Of a DNA stretch of 58,441 bases, positions 35,169-45,112 are shown in pieces. Location: assembly GCF_003002025.1 (NCBI RefSeq), contig NZ_PVZB01000040.1, forward strand, positions 1 through 58,441, in the 5' to 3' direction. Numbering within the stretch: position 1 is the stretch's first letter; each line of letters opens with the position of its first letter. Origin of the DNA: Paraburkholderia sp. BL25I1N1 (GTDB lineage: Bacteria > Pseudomonadota > Gammaproteobacteria > Burkholderiales > Burkholderiaceae). The notes beneath the pieces were generated by a model that was not told where the DNA came from, searched no databases, and was given only the letters and a program-made list of their open reading frames with translations. Position numbers and translations under genes: made by a program.

Positions 35169-35795
35169 GGCATTGTCAAATTGAAGGAGTCGCTGGGTAG
35201 AATGGCGAAATGAAGAAGACTCCCTCGCCATATCACGGCTTCCGTTTTCCGGCCGCGGTCATCAGTTGCGCGGTACGTTGGTACCATCGATTCAACCTGA
35301 GCCTGCGCGACATCGAGGAACTGCTGCTCTAGCGTGGCGTCGAGGTTAGCTACGAGGCGCTTCTTCAGAAAGGTGCTGCGCTCTTACCCGGTACCCCGTA
35401 AGATTGTCACCGACCAGTGCGCAGCTACCCGGCGGCAAAGGCCGAGGTGTCACAGCTAGCCGGCGTGAAGCACGTCTTCGTGCGAGCTGCCGCGAGAATC
35501 AACAACCGGGCGGAGAACAGCCACCAGCCGACGCGCCGGCGTGAGCGCCAGATGCAAGGATTCCGCGACCCGCGTCGGACACAACGCTTTCTGTCCTGCT
35601 TCGGCCCGATCCGCCAGCACTTCGCGTTGCCACGTCACCGGATGAGCGCAGGCAATCATCGAACGCAACTGTTGGCCCGGCTGGCCAGCTGGTCCCAATG
35701 GACCGTCACCGAGTCGACCGGTATCGATCAATAATCAACAGGAATCCTACTCACGCTGTACTGGTACGTACCCACGCCGTCAATTTGACAAAGCC
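35169..35795 (+). mobile_element. internally deleted IS6-family element
   Basis: The ends are 19-bp imperfect inverted repeats: GGCATTGTCAAATTGAAGG at 35169-35187 and, read on the other strand, GGCTTTGTCAAATTGACGG at 35777-35795, with 17 of 19 identical. Between them an IS6-type transposase begins at 35210 (MKKTPSPYHGFRFPAAVISC), stops at a TAG at 35330-35332, and after an internal deletion resumes in other frames (FRKVLRSYPVPRKIVTDQ, NNRAENSHQPTRRRERQM, AQ-type RFLSCFGPIRQHF). At 627 bp it is shorter than a complete IS6 element and cannot encode an active enzyme. I see no flanking target duplication. Its right end cuts into an IS110 transposase gene. Confidence 0.75.
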
Positions 35796-36444
35796 GCAGC
35801 AACTGGTGAAGTTTCCTACGATGCAGATCAACAGCCTCAGAGGCTTGCTCACTGAGTATGGCGAAGTGATGAGCAAAGGCCGTGCGGCACTGGACCGAGC
35901 GATACCGACCGTGTTGGCAAGGATCAGTGAGCGCCTTCCAGCGGTGCTGGTCGATACGATGCGCGAGCAGTGGAACGGTTTGGCAAAGCTTGACGAGCAG
36001 ATTGCCACGATCGAGCGCCGAATGCGCGAGTGGGTCAAGCACGATCCCGCCGTAAAGGCCATCAGCGAAATTCCAGGCGTGGGTCTGCTGACTGCAACCG
36101 CTCCAGTGGCAACGATGGGCGATGCGAAGGTATTTCGCTCCGGTCGGGAATTTGCTGCGTGGGCTGGTCTCGTACCCAGACAGAGTGGGTCCGGCGGCAA
36201 AGTGAATTTGCACGGTATAAGCAAAAGGGGCGACACGTATCTCCGAACACTGCTGATCCATGGCGCGCGCGCCGTGTTGAGTCACGCCAAGGATGCGGGC
36301 ACCTGGATTGAGGAGATGCGCAGGCGTCGCCCAGCGAATGTCGTGATCGTCGCGCTCGCCAGCAAGATGGCACGGATGATCTGGGCGGTTCTGGCGCATG
36401 ACCGTCCATACCAGAGGGATTACGTGAGCAGGAAGCCGGCATAG
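35796..36444 (+). pseudogene. IS110-family transposase, 5' truncated
   Basis: About 215 codons remain of an IS110-family DEDD transposase. They begin directly at the IS6-like end with QQLVKFPTMQINSLRGLLTE and include the C-terminal transposase_20 domain: HDPAVKAISEIPGVGLLTA, GREFAAWAGLVPRQSGSGGK and ISKRGDTYLRTLLIHGARAVL, with the serine of the active site in the GSGGK region. The N-terminal RuvC-like half with the Asp residues is gone. The break coincides with the IS6-like inverted repeat, so that element probably caused the loss. Confidence 0.8.
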
Positions 36445-36720
36445 GCGGTAATCGATTCGCGAACAACTAACTTGCAATCAGATTGATACGTCCAAAGGTT
36501 GCGCAGGCGCCGTATGTGATGACACACGAGGTCGGACCATGATCCACGAAACCTGAAGGCTCATACGAGCTTCGAGCTCGCACGGAGAATGAGGCATGGG
36601 TCAGCGGATTTCATAGTGGGCCGCAGCGGATCAGGCTGCAACAAGCCCGGATATAGAGCCGCGATCAACCTGTTTCCCAGAACACACGAGAGCTTGCTCA
36701 AACGGGACGCGTTCATATAG
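36445..36720 (+). mobile_element. 3' flank of IS110 remnant
   Basis: Non-coding sequence following the truncated transposase, with a perfect 6-bp stem, 3-base loop hairpin at 36566-36580 (CGAGCT/AGCTCG). IS110-family elements carry structured non-coding RNA next to the transposase, and in the IS1111 group this lies on the 3' side. Whether this flank held such an RNA cannot be decided here. Confidence 0.3.
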
Positions 36721-36816
36721 ATGAGCCTTCAGGTGTTGGCCTATAACCTGAAGCGGGTGATGAACATACTTGGCGTTGCAGGGACGTTGAAGGCCATGAA
36801 GATGGTTGAAAGCTAA
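36721..36816 (+). pseudogene. IS1182/IS5-like transposase C-terminal scrap
   Basis: Thirty-one codons, starting MSLQVLAYNLKRVMNILGV and ending in a normal stop. This is the conserved C-terminal helix of IS1182/IS5-type transposases, and the preceding frame carries a stop. It is a remnant only. A terminator-like hairpin follows at once. Confidence 0.55.
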
Positions 36817-36832
36817 AGCCCAGAGGGGCTTT
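36815..36832 (+). terminator. terminator-like hairpin
   Basis: Perfect 7-bp arms AAAGCCC (36815-36821) and GGGCTTT (36826-36832) with an AGAG loop, overlapping the stop of the transposase scrap. The TTT at the end of the stem is followed by GTTGT, a weak U-tract. Confidence 0.5.
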
Positions 36833-37195
36833 GTTGTGCCTGCGACATTCGGTCAGTGCAAACTCGCCGTATCAAACTCGATCGACCTGACCGGTAACCA
36901 ACCCCCAGTGGAAAAAATGGAGTTTCCACACACTCTGGACCCTCCGGCGACATTCGGTCTGTCCGCTTTCCGGCATGCCGGCTGCGTGAGGCGTATTCAG
37001 GCTCGTCAGCTTAGCTACGATCGGAGCGATCGAAGAGCGCAAGGCGCCGCCTCTTCGGACGGTGCAACAGTCAGTGCGCCCCGGTCGGACCGCTCGCTCG
37101 CGATTCGGCAGTTGAAGGCCGGAGCGCTTCGCGCCAATCAGCTAGCGCCAGGCGGGCATCCGTAAACGTTTAAGGCATCCAATCCGGGCCGAGCG
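36833..37195. other. intergenic, degenerate
   Basis: A plus-strand frame (36,806-37,165) has no domain. The sequence again has the dispersed-repeat texture seen at 22.8-23.5 kb. Confidence 0.3.
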
Positions 37196-37642
37196 TCAGC
37201 CGTAGACCAACTCGGTGCTCTGTCCGACCTCGATAATATATCCATCCGGATCGCGGATGTAGCAGCGCGTCTCGCCGTACTTGGGGATCGGCTCCGAGAT
37301 GAACTCCGCTCCTCGACTTTTCCATAATTCATAGCACGCTTGAATATCTGCAACGCGGAAATTCAAAAAGCTGTTGATGTGATCCGGGTCGGGGACGCTG
37401 AGCGTTACCGTCGGCTTATCCGGGGTCGGCCCGCCTCCAACATTCAGAATCATCCAGATATTCCCAAGCTGAAGGTACCCAGGCGCGTTGCCGTCACCGA
37501 GGCTCAGAATACGAGCGCCGAAGACCTTTTCGTAGTATCGAGCTGATCGCTCGATGTCGGCGACGGTGAGAAAATGCGCGATGCTGATCCCTTCTCGCGG
37601 GGGCATCTCATAGCTCTTCTGCTCGATTTGTACGCTGTTCAT
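37196..37642 (-). CDS. VOC superfamily protein
   Basis: A 148-residue VOC protein. ISIAHFLTVADIERSARYYEK with VFGARILSLGD forms the first module, and FLNFRVADIQACYELWKSRG, RCYIRDPDGYIIEVGQST the second. The His near the start, and the Glu in YIIEV, are positioned as metal ligands, so it could be a glyoxalase I-like lyase or a dioxygenase. It is unrelated in detail to the VOC gene at 33718. I start at 37642 because GGAG lies 7 bases upstream; an ATG at 37687 lacks a site. Confidence 0.8.
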   Translation of the reverse strand: MNSVQIEQKSYEMPPREGISIAHFLTVADIERSARYYEKVFGARILSLGDGNAPGYLQLGNIWMILNVGGGPTPDKPTVTLSVPDPDHINSFLNFRVADIQACYELWKSRGAEFISEPIPKYGETRCYIRDPDGYIIEVGQSTELVYG

Positions 37643-37892
37643 TGAGGACTCCGATTCCGATATAGGGCTCTCTAGTACGCGCCTCAAGTCTCCCGCCTAT
37701 GAAATTGAACGGGAATTCCGGCATTTCTAGCTCACCAGGTGATGCAAGTCCCTTCGGCCACAAACTCTCGTTCACGTGCGTCGCCGGTCGGACGTTCACG
37801 CGTCGGCTTCACCCCGTAAACGGCCACGCAGAAGAAATATGACACCACAGCGCGGGTCGACTCCTGGTCATCCTGATTGAGTAGCGGCCCGC

Positions 37893-38759
37893 TTACGAGG
37901 CCGGGAGGTACATCTGGTCAGCGGTTCCCGCTGGGATGCCAAGTTCGGTGGCGACCGCGGCGACCCCCTGCTGGGCGACTTTGAGGTCCACCCGACCGTC
38001 GGAAGTGAAATACGGGCGGACGTACCGCTCGTAGTATTGCTCCGCTTCCTCGCTGGTCAGCCGGCCCAACATCGAATTGATGTATTTGACGGCCAGACCG
38101 GGTTGTTCGGCGATCGTCTTGAGCGCCCGCTTGTTGGCCCGCACCAGCGCCTGCAGGGCCGGATCGTCAAGCGAGATGCGCGCGGGATCCACGGCGAGTC
38201 CCACGGTGGGGATCTGGAAGTGGTCACCCACCCAGCACAGCACCGAAAAACCCTCCTCAAGGGCGACCTGTTCGGGCGCTAACGTGCTGCCTACGTAGGC
38301 GGCGTCAATCGAGCCGTCGCGAAGGCGTCGCAGGTCCATCTGGTAGTCCCCCGGGATCCGTTCCACGCATTCCAAGTCGCGATCGGGGTCCAACCCGTGT
38401 TTGCGCAGCACGATCCGCGCGAAAACCCCGGGGGCGGTGCGAGCCCCGTGGACCGCCAGTCGGCGCCCTCGAAGACCGTCCATGGATTGCACCCCGTTGG
38501 CGCCAAGGAACCAAAAGAGCGGACGATGGGTGTTGACCGCGAGGGCCGTCCATTGGATACCGTCGGTCAGCCGCGACAATAGAGTTCGGCCCAGACCGAT
38601 GGTTGCGCCGGCGCGCACGCGTTCAATCTTCCACACGGCTCCGTCGCGGAGGGCGACGTGGATACCTTCATCTTCGAAATATCCCTCTTGATCGGCCACA
38701 TGCGCGATCAGCTCTTCGTGAGTACCACTGCCCATATGAGTCAGGTCAATCGAGTGCAT
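37893..38759 (-). CDS. NMT1/THI5-like substrate-binding protein without export signal
   Basis: A 288-residue protein of the NitT/TauT/NMT1 binding fold, with EELIAHVADQEGYFEDEGIHV near the start, GLRGRRLAVHGARTAPGVFARIVLRKHGLDPD in the hinge, and GSIDAAYVGSTLAPEQVALEEG. ABC solute receptors of this family carry a signal peptide, but none is visible from any start. The ATG at 38759 (GAGGTG about 9 bases upstream) is preferred; a TTG at 38801 adds 14 residues. No ABC ATPase or permease is adjacent. The SDR gene lies 87 bp upstream in the same direction. It may therefore be a cytoplasmic enzyme or ligand-binding protein rather than a transport component. Confidence 0.75.
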   Translation of the reverse strand: MHSIDLTHMGSGTHEELIAHVADQEGYFEDEGIHVALRDGAVWKIERVRAGATIGLGRTLLSRLTDGIQWTALAVNTHRPLFWFLGANGVQSMDGLRGRRLAVHGARTAPGVFARIVLRKHGLDPDRDLECVERIPGDYQMDLRRLRDGSIDAAYVGSTLAPEQVALEEGFSVLCWVGDHFQIPTVGLAVDPARISLDDPALQALVRANKRALKTIAEQPGLAVKYINSMLGRLTSEEAEQYYERYVRPYFTSDGRVDLKVAQQGVAAVATELGIPAGTADQMYLPAS

Positions 38760-38846
38760 GGCAATTAACACCTCTGTCAGGTCAATCAATCGCATTGGCA
38801 AAATAGCTGCTCTCCGAGTCTCGGACGATTCGCGTGCTCGTTGTGT

Positions 38847-39587
38847 TCACTCCATGCCAAATCCCCCACTCACCGGAATGTAGTGGCCAGTGGTGAAACC
38901 CGAAGCGTCACTTGCCAGGAACGCCACCGTATTGGCCACCTCGTCGGGACGGGCGAGCCGTCGCATCGGTATGGACGCCGCGATCGCCTCCAGCCGTTCG
39001 GGCGAGACTAGCCCGGTCGAAGTAGCGCCCTCCACGGTGGTCGGTGCGACGAGGTTGGCGGTGATTCCGTGCGGCGCCAGTTCCAAAGCGACGTACCGCA
39101 CGAACTGGTCCAGGGCAGCCTTGGCGGTGCCCAGGGTAATCATCCCATCACGCGGATGACGCGACAGCAGGGTACTCATATAGACCAGCCGCCCATGGCC
39201 ACGAGAAATCATTCCCGGCACAACAGCCTTCGTTGCCAGGAAGGCGGCACGCAGCTCACTGTCGAGCTTGCCACCGAGTTGCTCCCAGCTCAGGTTGGCG
39301 AACGAGGTAACGTCATACGGCGTCAACGCGTTGTGCACGAGAACGTCGACTTCGCCCCACCGCTGCTCGATTTCATCGACCATGGTCGCGACATCATGAG
39401 GCTCGGTGACGTCGGCTTTAATCGCCACGGCTTCTCCACCGGCTGCGACGATAGTCGCGACCACGTCCTCGGCGTGGGATGCGCTGGCGCGATGGTTGAC
39501 GACCACCTTGTACCCGTGTTCGGCCAGAACCACGGCAACAGCCGCGCCAATGCCCCGGCTGGCTCCCGTGATTAGCGCGACTGCCAT
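38847..39587 (-). CDS. SDR-family protein lacking the canonical Tyr
   Basis: A 246-residue short-chain dehydrogenase/reductase of the FabG type. The cofactor motif TGASRGIGAAVAVVLAEHG and the C terminus ASDASGFTTGHYIPVSGGFG are normal. The active-site region reads GRLVYMSTLLSRHP, then MITLGTAKAALDQF: the Ser is present and the Lys (TAK) is present, but the position four before the Lys, normally Tyr, is Leu. The NNAG motif is VHNAL. It could be an SDR with a relocated proton donor or a non-catalytic member. GGAGGTGA lies 4-5 bases before the ATG, a very strong site. A 17-bp palindrome 78 bp upstream is the likely operator. The downstream gene is the NMT1-like protein. Confidence 0.8.
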   Translation of the reverse strand: MAVALITGASRGIGAAVAVVLAEHGYKVVVNHRASASHAEDVVATIVAAGGEAVAIKADVTEPHDVATMVDEIEQRWGEVDVLVHNALTPYDVTSFANLSWEQLGGKLDSELRAAFLATKAVVPGMISRGHGRLVYMSTLLSRHPRDGMITLGTAKAALDQFVRYVALELAPHGITANLVAPTTVEGATSTGLVSPERLEAIAASIPMRRLARPDEVANTVAFLASDASGFTTGHYIPVSGGFGME

Positions 39588-39664
39588 GAGATCACCTCCA
39601 CCTTAACGCTGGCCTGGTACTTTTTCCCGGAGCGTATACGTCGCCCCACATCGAGTAACTCAAT

Positions 39665-39681
39665 TTTAGGAAATTCCTAAA
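39665..39681. promoter_or_regulatory. 17-bp palindromic operator candidate
   Basis: TTTAGGAAATTCCTAAA, perfect 8-bp arms around a central A, 78 bp before the SDR start. The form is typical of TetR or MarR operators. No regulator of these families is encoded in the neighbourhood. Confidence 0.55.
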
Positions 39682-39965
39682 GTGAAGCCCAACACCAACC
39701 ATGGATAAACAGTCTTGTCCATCTAGAAAATATCGGGTTTGCCGCGATGCGTTACAAGCCAACCCCAATCTCTTCGCGCCTGCCTTGCTCGGGAAGTAGT
39801 CCAGCCTGGATAAATCGTTTGCGCGGCGCTACTCTTCTCCTCAACTAATTCCCGCTGCTTCCAGGAAAGCTGAACGGGGCGTCAGTGCCAGGACTTTTGC
39901 AGACTTTCCTTAACACCTCTTTGTCCAAACTCGTGCGTGATTTGCGTCGGAAGGGGCAACTAGTA
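39682..39965. other. intergenic, nothing recognised
   Basis: Between the operator candidate and the IS701 remnant. It is relatively AT-rich for this window and contains no supported frame. Confidence 0.3.
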
Positions 39966-40745
39966 CTACTGTGTCACATAAGTAGTTGCGCGGTCTGTTA
40001 CCGTACAGGAAGAATGCCATCGTTGCATGAGCTTTAGTCCAAGCAGGATGCCCAACGTGGAAATGGAATCAGGAACGTGGCGCTGAGCGCGCTGGATTGC
40101 GCCGGGGGATGTAATCCGGGGGAAGGGCAGGCAGCGCGCGTTCGGGGAAGTTTTTTTATCGCGCTCATCCGAGCGCATTCTGAGTCGCTGAGCCATCAGA
40201 AACCCATATGCAGCGATACTCAGTGTGGCGTGGTGATGAAAGCCACGCCAGCCTCGCCCTTCGCAATGACCGAGCCCGAACTCCTGTTTCAGGTCCTGAT
40301 AGTCGCGCTCGATGCGCCAGCGCATTTGGTCACGAACACAGGCTGCTCAAGTGTCGCCTCCCCGGGGGCAGTAGTGAGAAAATATTTGAGCGGCTCCGTA
40401 TCGCCATCAGGCCATTCAATAAGCAACCATTCTTCGTCGCGAACGGTACTTCGCCAATAGTCATGATGTGCGGGACGAACCCATATGGCGGCAAAGCATG
40501 AGGAAAGTGCTGCGTTGCTGCCTTCCCGCCAGGTTACGGTTTGCCAGGCGTTCATGGGTAATTGCATGGCCAGTTCCTTCACCACGAGCGGTTTATGGCC
40601 GGGCGCACGGCGCAACAATTTCGGTGGCTTGCCGCGCCCGCTCCATGGCTTGGGCGGAAGCGGCGCCGTACCTGGCGCCCACACAGAGGTGCCCGGCCGG
40701 ATCCCTACCACGTACAACAACCCCAATTCAGTTATGGGACAAAGG
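39966..40745 (-). pseudogene. IS701-family transposase, truncated and frameshifted
   Basis: Read on the minus strand, the remnant starts near 40,745 with ELGLLYVVGIRPGTSVW. It continues with LLRRAPGHKPLVVKELAMQL and RDEEWLLIEWPDGDTEP, then changes frame near 40,300-40,330 to MRWRIERDYQDLKQEFGLG and GRGWRGFHHHATLSIAAYGF. These are the middle and C-terminal parts of an IS701/IS4-type DDE transposase. The N-terminal third is missing and the frameshift removes activity. It lies directly before the 3' half of the split kinase, so transposition or recombination at this element may have made the right-hand breakpoint. Confidence 0.75.
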
Positions 40746-41141
40746 CTGACCGGGGTAACTTTGATTTCCGTACAATTCGCCGGCTAGACGTACCCAAGCT
40801 GGCCGTGGGTTTGCCTTTACTCCCTAAATAAGAAACGCGCAAAATCAGTTGGTTGCTGTCTATCCGCCCGCGCTACAACGCGTCAATGCTCTCTGTGAGC
40901 CGCGCAAACTGTCAGATGACGCGATAGACGCTTATTCAGCTTGGCCCGACACCCGTCGAACCGCAGTTCGTCGTGTGCCTCATGATCTTACGTTGAGTTG
41001 ATTTCAACATCGCCGGCGTTCGTGGGCGCTCGCCAACTTTTACGCGCTTGAACCATTGATCTACCCCCGGTGAGCATTTCACAGGGTGCCGCCTAGCGTT
41101 GGTCTCAATCTGGAGCCGCGCAGCGCGCGTTCGACTGGCAG
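40746..41141. other. island-kinase junction region
   Basis: No supported gene. Overlapping frames on both strands show no domain. The homology of the kinase resumes at about 41,170 (STETQQALQQLACLGN), so the breakpoint between foreign sequence and the kinase gene lies in or just after this stretch. Confidence 0.4.
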
Positions 41142-44100
41142 ATGGTGATTTCGAGCTGGCCGTCGTCACAAACAGCGTCGCGGTCCACCGAAACGCAGCA
41201 AGCGCTGCAGCAACTCGCGTGTCTCGGCAACAGCGCCGACTTCGTCATGCTGCGCACGGTGTATCAGGACTCGAGCGAGGAAATGCACGGACGGCTTTGG
41301 GAAGCGGTCCGAACGGGATTCGTTATGTGTTCAGACGAGGCTTCCCGGTTTCTCCACGACCGTGTGCAGGAGGCGGCTTACTCGCTCATTCCTCAGGAGT
41401 TGCGCGCCGAGGCGCATCTGCGAATCGGCATGTCGATGGCTTCGCACACTTCGCCAGACAAACTTGAGGAAGGGATCTTCGAGATTGTCAATCAACTCAA
41501 CCGTGGCGCTCATCTGATCACGCCAATTGCGGAACGTGAACGGATTGCGCAACTGAATCTCATTGCGGGTAGACGCGCCAAGATGTCGACGGCGTACGCC
41601 TCGGCCCTCAAGTATCTCCACGCCGGGCGCAGATTGCTGACGGAGGAGGCTTGGGATCGCAACTATAGTCTTGTCTTTGCGATCGAGCATCTGCTTGCCG
41701 CATGCGAATTGCTGACTGCTGACATGACTGGCTCGGAAAGCCGTCTTTCCATGTTGGCCGGACGGGCGAAAACTGCTCACGATACTGCGCTGGTCGCCCA
41801 TTTACGCCTGACGCTCTATAACCTGCTAGGTCGCGGTGACCGTGGCAGGAGGTATTCGTCGAATACCAGCGAGGGTACGGAAAAGATTGGTCGCCCCATC
41901 CCACGGATGAACAGGTATTGCAGGAATACGAACAAATCTGGTCGTGGCTGGGGACGAGGCAAATCGGCGAGCTCGTTGACCTACCGTTGATCACCGATCC
42001 GGATGTACTCGACATTCTGGATGTTTTCACGGAGGCTGTGCTTAGGGCGCAATTCACCGACGAGAACCTTCTCGCGCTCGTGCTTTGCCGGATACTTTCC
42101 CTTAGCCTCGAACATGGCAACAGCGACGCATCGTGCTTCGCGTATGTATCGTTCGGCATGATCGCCGGGCCTCATTTCGGAAACTACGAGGCCGGATTTC
42201 AGTTCGGAAAACTAGGCTACGATCTCGTGGAGAAGCACGGATGGCGTCGCTATCAGGCGCGCGTCTATATGCGCTTCGGAAGCTGTGTCATCCCATGGAA
42301 GCGACATGCTAGGACCGGACAACAACTCCTACGGCGCGCCTTCGACGCGGCAAACAGGATCGGCGACCTTAGTTTTGGCGCATTTAGCTGCCACCATCTG
42401 AACACTAATCTGCTCGCAACGGGAGAGCCGTTGGCCGAGGTGCAGCGTGAAGCCGAGGCCGGTCTCGAGTTTGCGAAGAAAGTTCGGTTCGGCCGCCTCA
42501 TTGACCAGATCGCCACGCAGCTCGCGTTTGTGCGGACATTACGCGGCCTGACAACGCAGTTCGGTTCTTTCAATTGCGGTCAATTCGACGAGCTTCAATT
42601 CGAGGCGCAATTTTCGAGCAATGCATCCTTGGCGACGCGAGAGTGTTTTTATTGGATCAGAAAGTTACAGGCTCACTTCTTTGCCGGCGATCATTGTGCC
42701 GCGGTGCTTGCGTCGTTGAATGCAAAACGTTTGCTCTGGTCAGTGCACTCCTACTTCGAAGTGGCGGAGTTTTACTTTTACGGCGGACTCGCCCGAGCCG
42801 GCGCTTTTGACCATGCAATCGCAGGCTCGCGAAAGGAGCACTTCGAGGCTCTTGCCGATCACCAAAGGCAGCTTGCAATATGGGCGGAGAATTGCCCGGA
42901 AAACTTCGAAAACCGGGCCGCACTGGTGGGCGCGGAACTCGCCCGGATCGGAGGGCGCGACCTCGACGCCATGCGCCTCTACGAGCAGGCTATCCGCTCC
43001 GCACAAGCGAACAGTTTTGTGCACAACGAGGCCGTCGCCAACGAGCTTGCTGGACGTTTTTTCCTGGGGGGTGGTATCGAAAGCGCGGGCTACTTCTATC
43101 TTCGCAACGCGCGTCGGTGCTATCACGGTTGGGGTGCTCTCGGCAAAGTAAAACAACTTGACGAACGCTATCCGAATCTGCTCCGGGAGCGAACGCCGGG
43201 TTCCGCAGCCGCGATTGGCGAACCGACCGGTCAGTTGGATGTTGAGACCGTTGTCAAAGCTTCGCAGACACTTTCCAGTGAGATGATCCTTCCCAGTCTG
43301 ATCGAGAAGCTGGTACGACTCGCGGTCGAGAACGCTGGGGCTAGTCGGGCTCTGCTCATCCTCTTTTGGGGCGGCGAGCCCCGGATCGAAGCGGAAGCGA
43401 TCAGTGGACCGAGCCATATCGAGATTGCACTTCGTCAAGCCGCGATCACGCCGTCTGACCTCCCGCAATCCGTGCTGCAATATGTCACCCGGTCACAGGA
43501 GTGCGTGCTCCTCGATGACGCCTCGGCCGATAGCGTGTATTCGAAAGACGAGTATGTCCGGCGTAAGGGTTCACGCTCCGTACTTTGCGTGCCCATCGTA
43601 AGGCAGGCAAAGCTTGTCGGCGCGCTTTATCTGGAGAATAATCTCGCGCCGTGTGCCTTCACGTCAAACCGGGTTGCTCTTCTGCAGCTGCTGGCTTCGC
43701 AAGCCGCCATTTCACTGGAGAATTCGCATCTCTATTCGGATCTGCAACTCCAGGCCGGACTGCTGCAGCGACTTCCTGTATCCGCCTGGACACTCAAGCC
43801 TGACGGGACACCGGACTTCGTGAATCAGGTTTGGCTTGATTACTCCGGGCAGACTCTCGACTTCGTCCGGTCGCACCCGGAGGCCTGGATGACCGCAGTC
43901 CACCGCGAGGATCGCGAAGCGGCATCGAGGGTCTTTTGGGGCGGGGTGCGCTCGGGACAAGGATTCGCAATAGAAACCCGCTCCCTGCGCGCTCAGGACG
44001 GAAGCTATCGCTGGCATCTCCAACAAGCTGTGGTCTTGCGTGACGCTGAAGGAAAGGTTCTGAAATTCATTGGTACCACCACCGACATCGACGAGCAGAA

Positions 44101-44875
44101 GCGTGCCGAACACGCGCTACGTCAAGCGCAGGCCGATCTCGCACGCATTAACCGGGCGACCACCTTGGGAGAGTTGGCCGCTTCCCTGGCTCATGAAATC
44201 AATCAACCCATTACGGCTGCTATCGCCTACGCAAATGCCGGCCTGCGATGGCTTGACCGCGATGAGCCGAATCTCGATCAGGCGCGCGCGGCGCTCACCC
44301 ATATTGCGAACGACGGACAACGCGCGGCGCAGATCATCGCCAGGCTCCGCACACAATTCGAAAAGGGTGCCCTGAATCAGGAGGTCGTCGAGGTAAGCGA
44401 GATTGTGCGGGAAACCGTGGACCTCTTGCGCGGCGGGGCCGCGCGATACGACATATCGGTCCGCACAGAACTGGCAGACGGTCTCCCTCAGATTGTTGGA
44501 GACCGCGTGCAATTGCAGCAGGTCGCGATGAACCTGATCGTCAACAGCATCGAAGCGATGAAGGATGTTGATGGAATCCGGGAGATGGTCATCAGGTCGC
44601 AGTGGGCCGAAAACGGGCAGATTCTTGTGTCTGTCAGTGATACCGGCATGGGCGTTCCGCCGCAGCTCGCGGAACGGATTTTCGATCCGTTCTTTACAAC
44701 CAAGTCCCACGGCACCGGCATGGGGCTTCGCATCAGCCGTTCAATCGTTGAATCACATGGCGGGCGTCTATGGGTCTCCGGCGCGCTCGGGCGGGGCGCG
44801 GTCTTTCACTTTATCCTACCTGTTGCGGTCGGCGACCGTAATTACTCACAAGTCAGGAATTTTGTGGACAGATGA
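41142..44875 (+). pseudogene. 3' half of split Ser/Thr kinase-AAA-sensor kinase gene
   Basis: The first piece (to about 41,840) carries the end of the AAA/tetratricopeptide-like module: QQALQQLACLGNSADFVML, RFLHDRVQEAAYSLIPQELR. A frameshift near 41,840 then moves to the 985-residue frame that starts at 41918, with the family's helical-repeat region (LPLITDPDVLDILDVFTEA). A GAF domain (VKASQTLSSEMILPSLIEKL, VPIVRQAKLVGALYLENN) and a PAS domain (DFVNQVWLDYSGQ) follow. A histidine kinase comes last, with H-box SLAHEINQPITAAIAYANAG, N-box LIVNSIEAM and G-boxes DTGMGVPPQ and GTGMGLRISRSIVE. All kinase boxes are intact, so the long frame could in principle be translated alone as a soluble sensor kinase. 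The N-terminal portion lies at 23,572-25,418. Confidence 0.85.
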
Positions 44876-44911
44876 CCTATGCTTGAGCGATAGCTATTGA
44901 GAGGATCGCCC

Positions 44912-45112
44912 ATGAAACGAGATGGCCGGAGCCTGGCTCACAACACGCTTGAAGAGATGCGTATCCTTGCGGTTCAACGTATGGCTGAAGGCGAGCATCC
45001 AAATGATGTTGCGGGGTTTTGTCGCAATAAAGAGTTGGCTCGTGCTCATCAAAAGCTCGAGCGTCACAGATCGACGCATTCCAATTACACCACAACCCTT
45101 CAAGGGCTGTTC
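44912..45112 (+). pseudogene. IS630-family transposase 5' remnant
   Basis: From the ATG at 44912 the frame reads MKRDGRSLAHNTLEEMRILA and VQRMAEGEHPNDVAGFCR, the conserved N terminus of IS630-type transposases with its helix-turn-helix start. The similarity ends after about 35 codons. The rest of the element is missing, and the next gene's stop follows at 45113. It begins 37 bp after the kinase stop. Confidence 0.6.
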
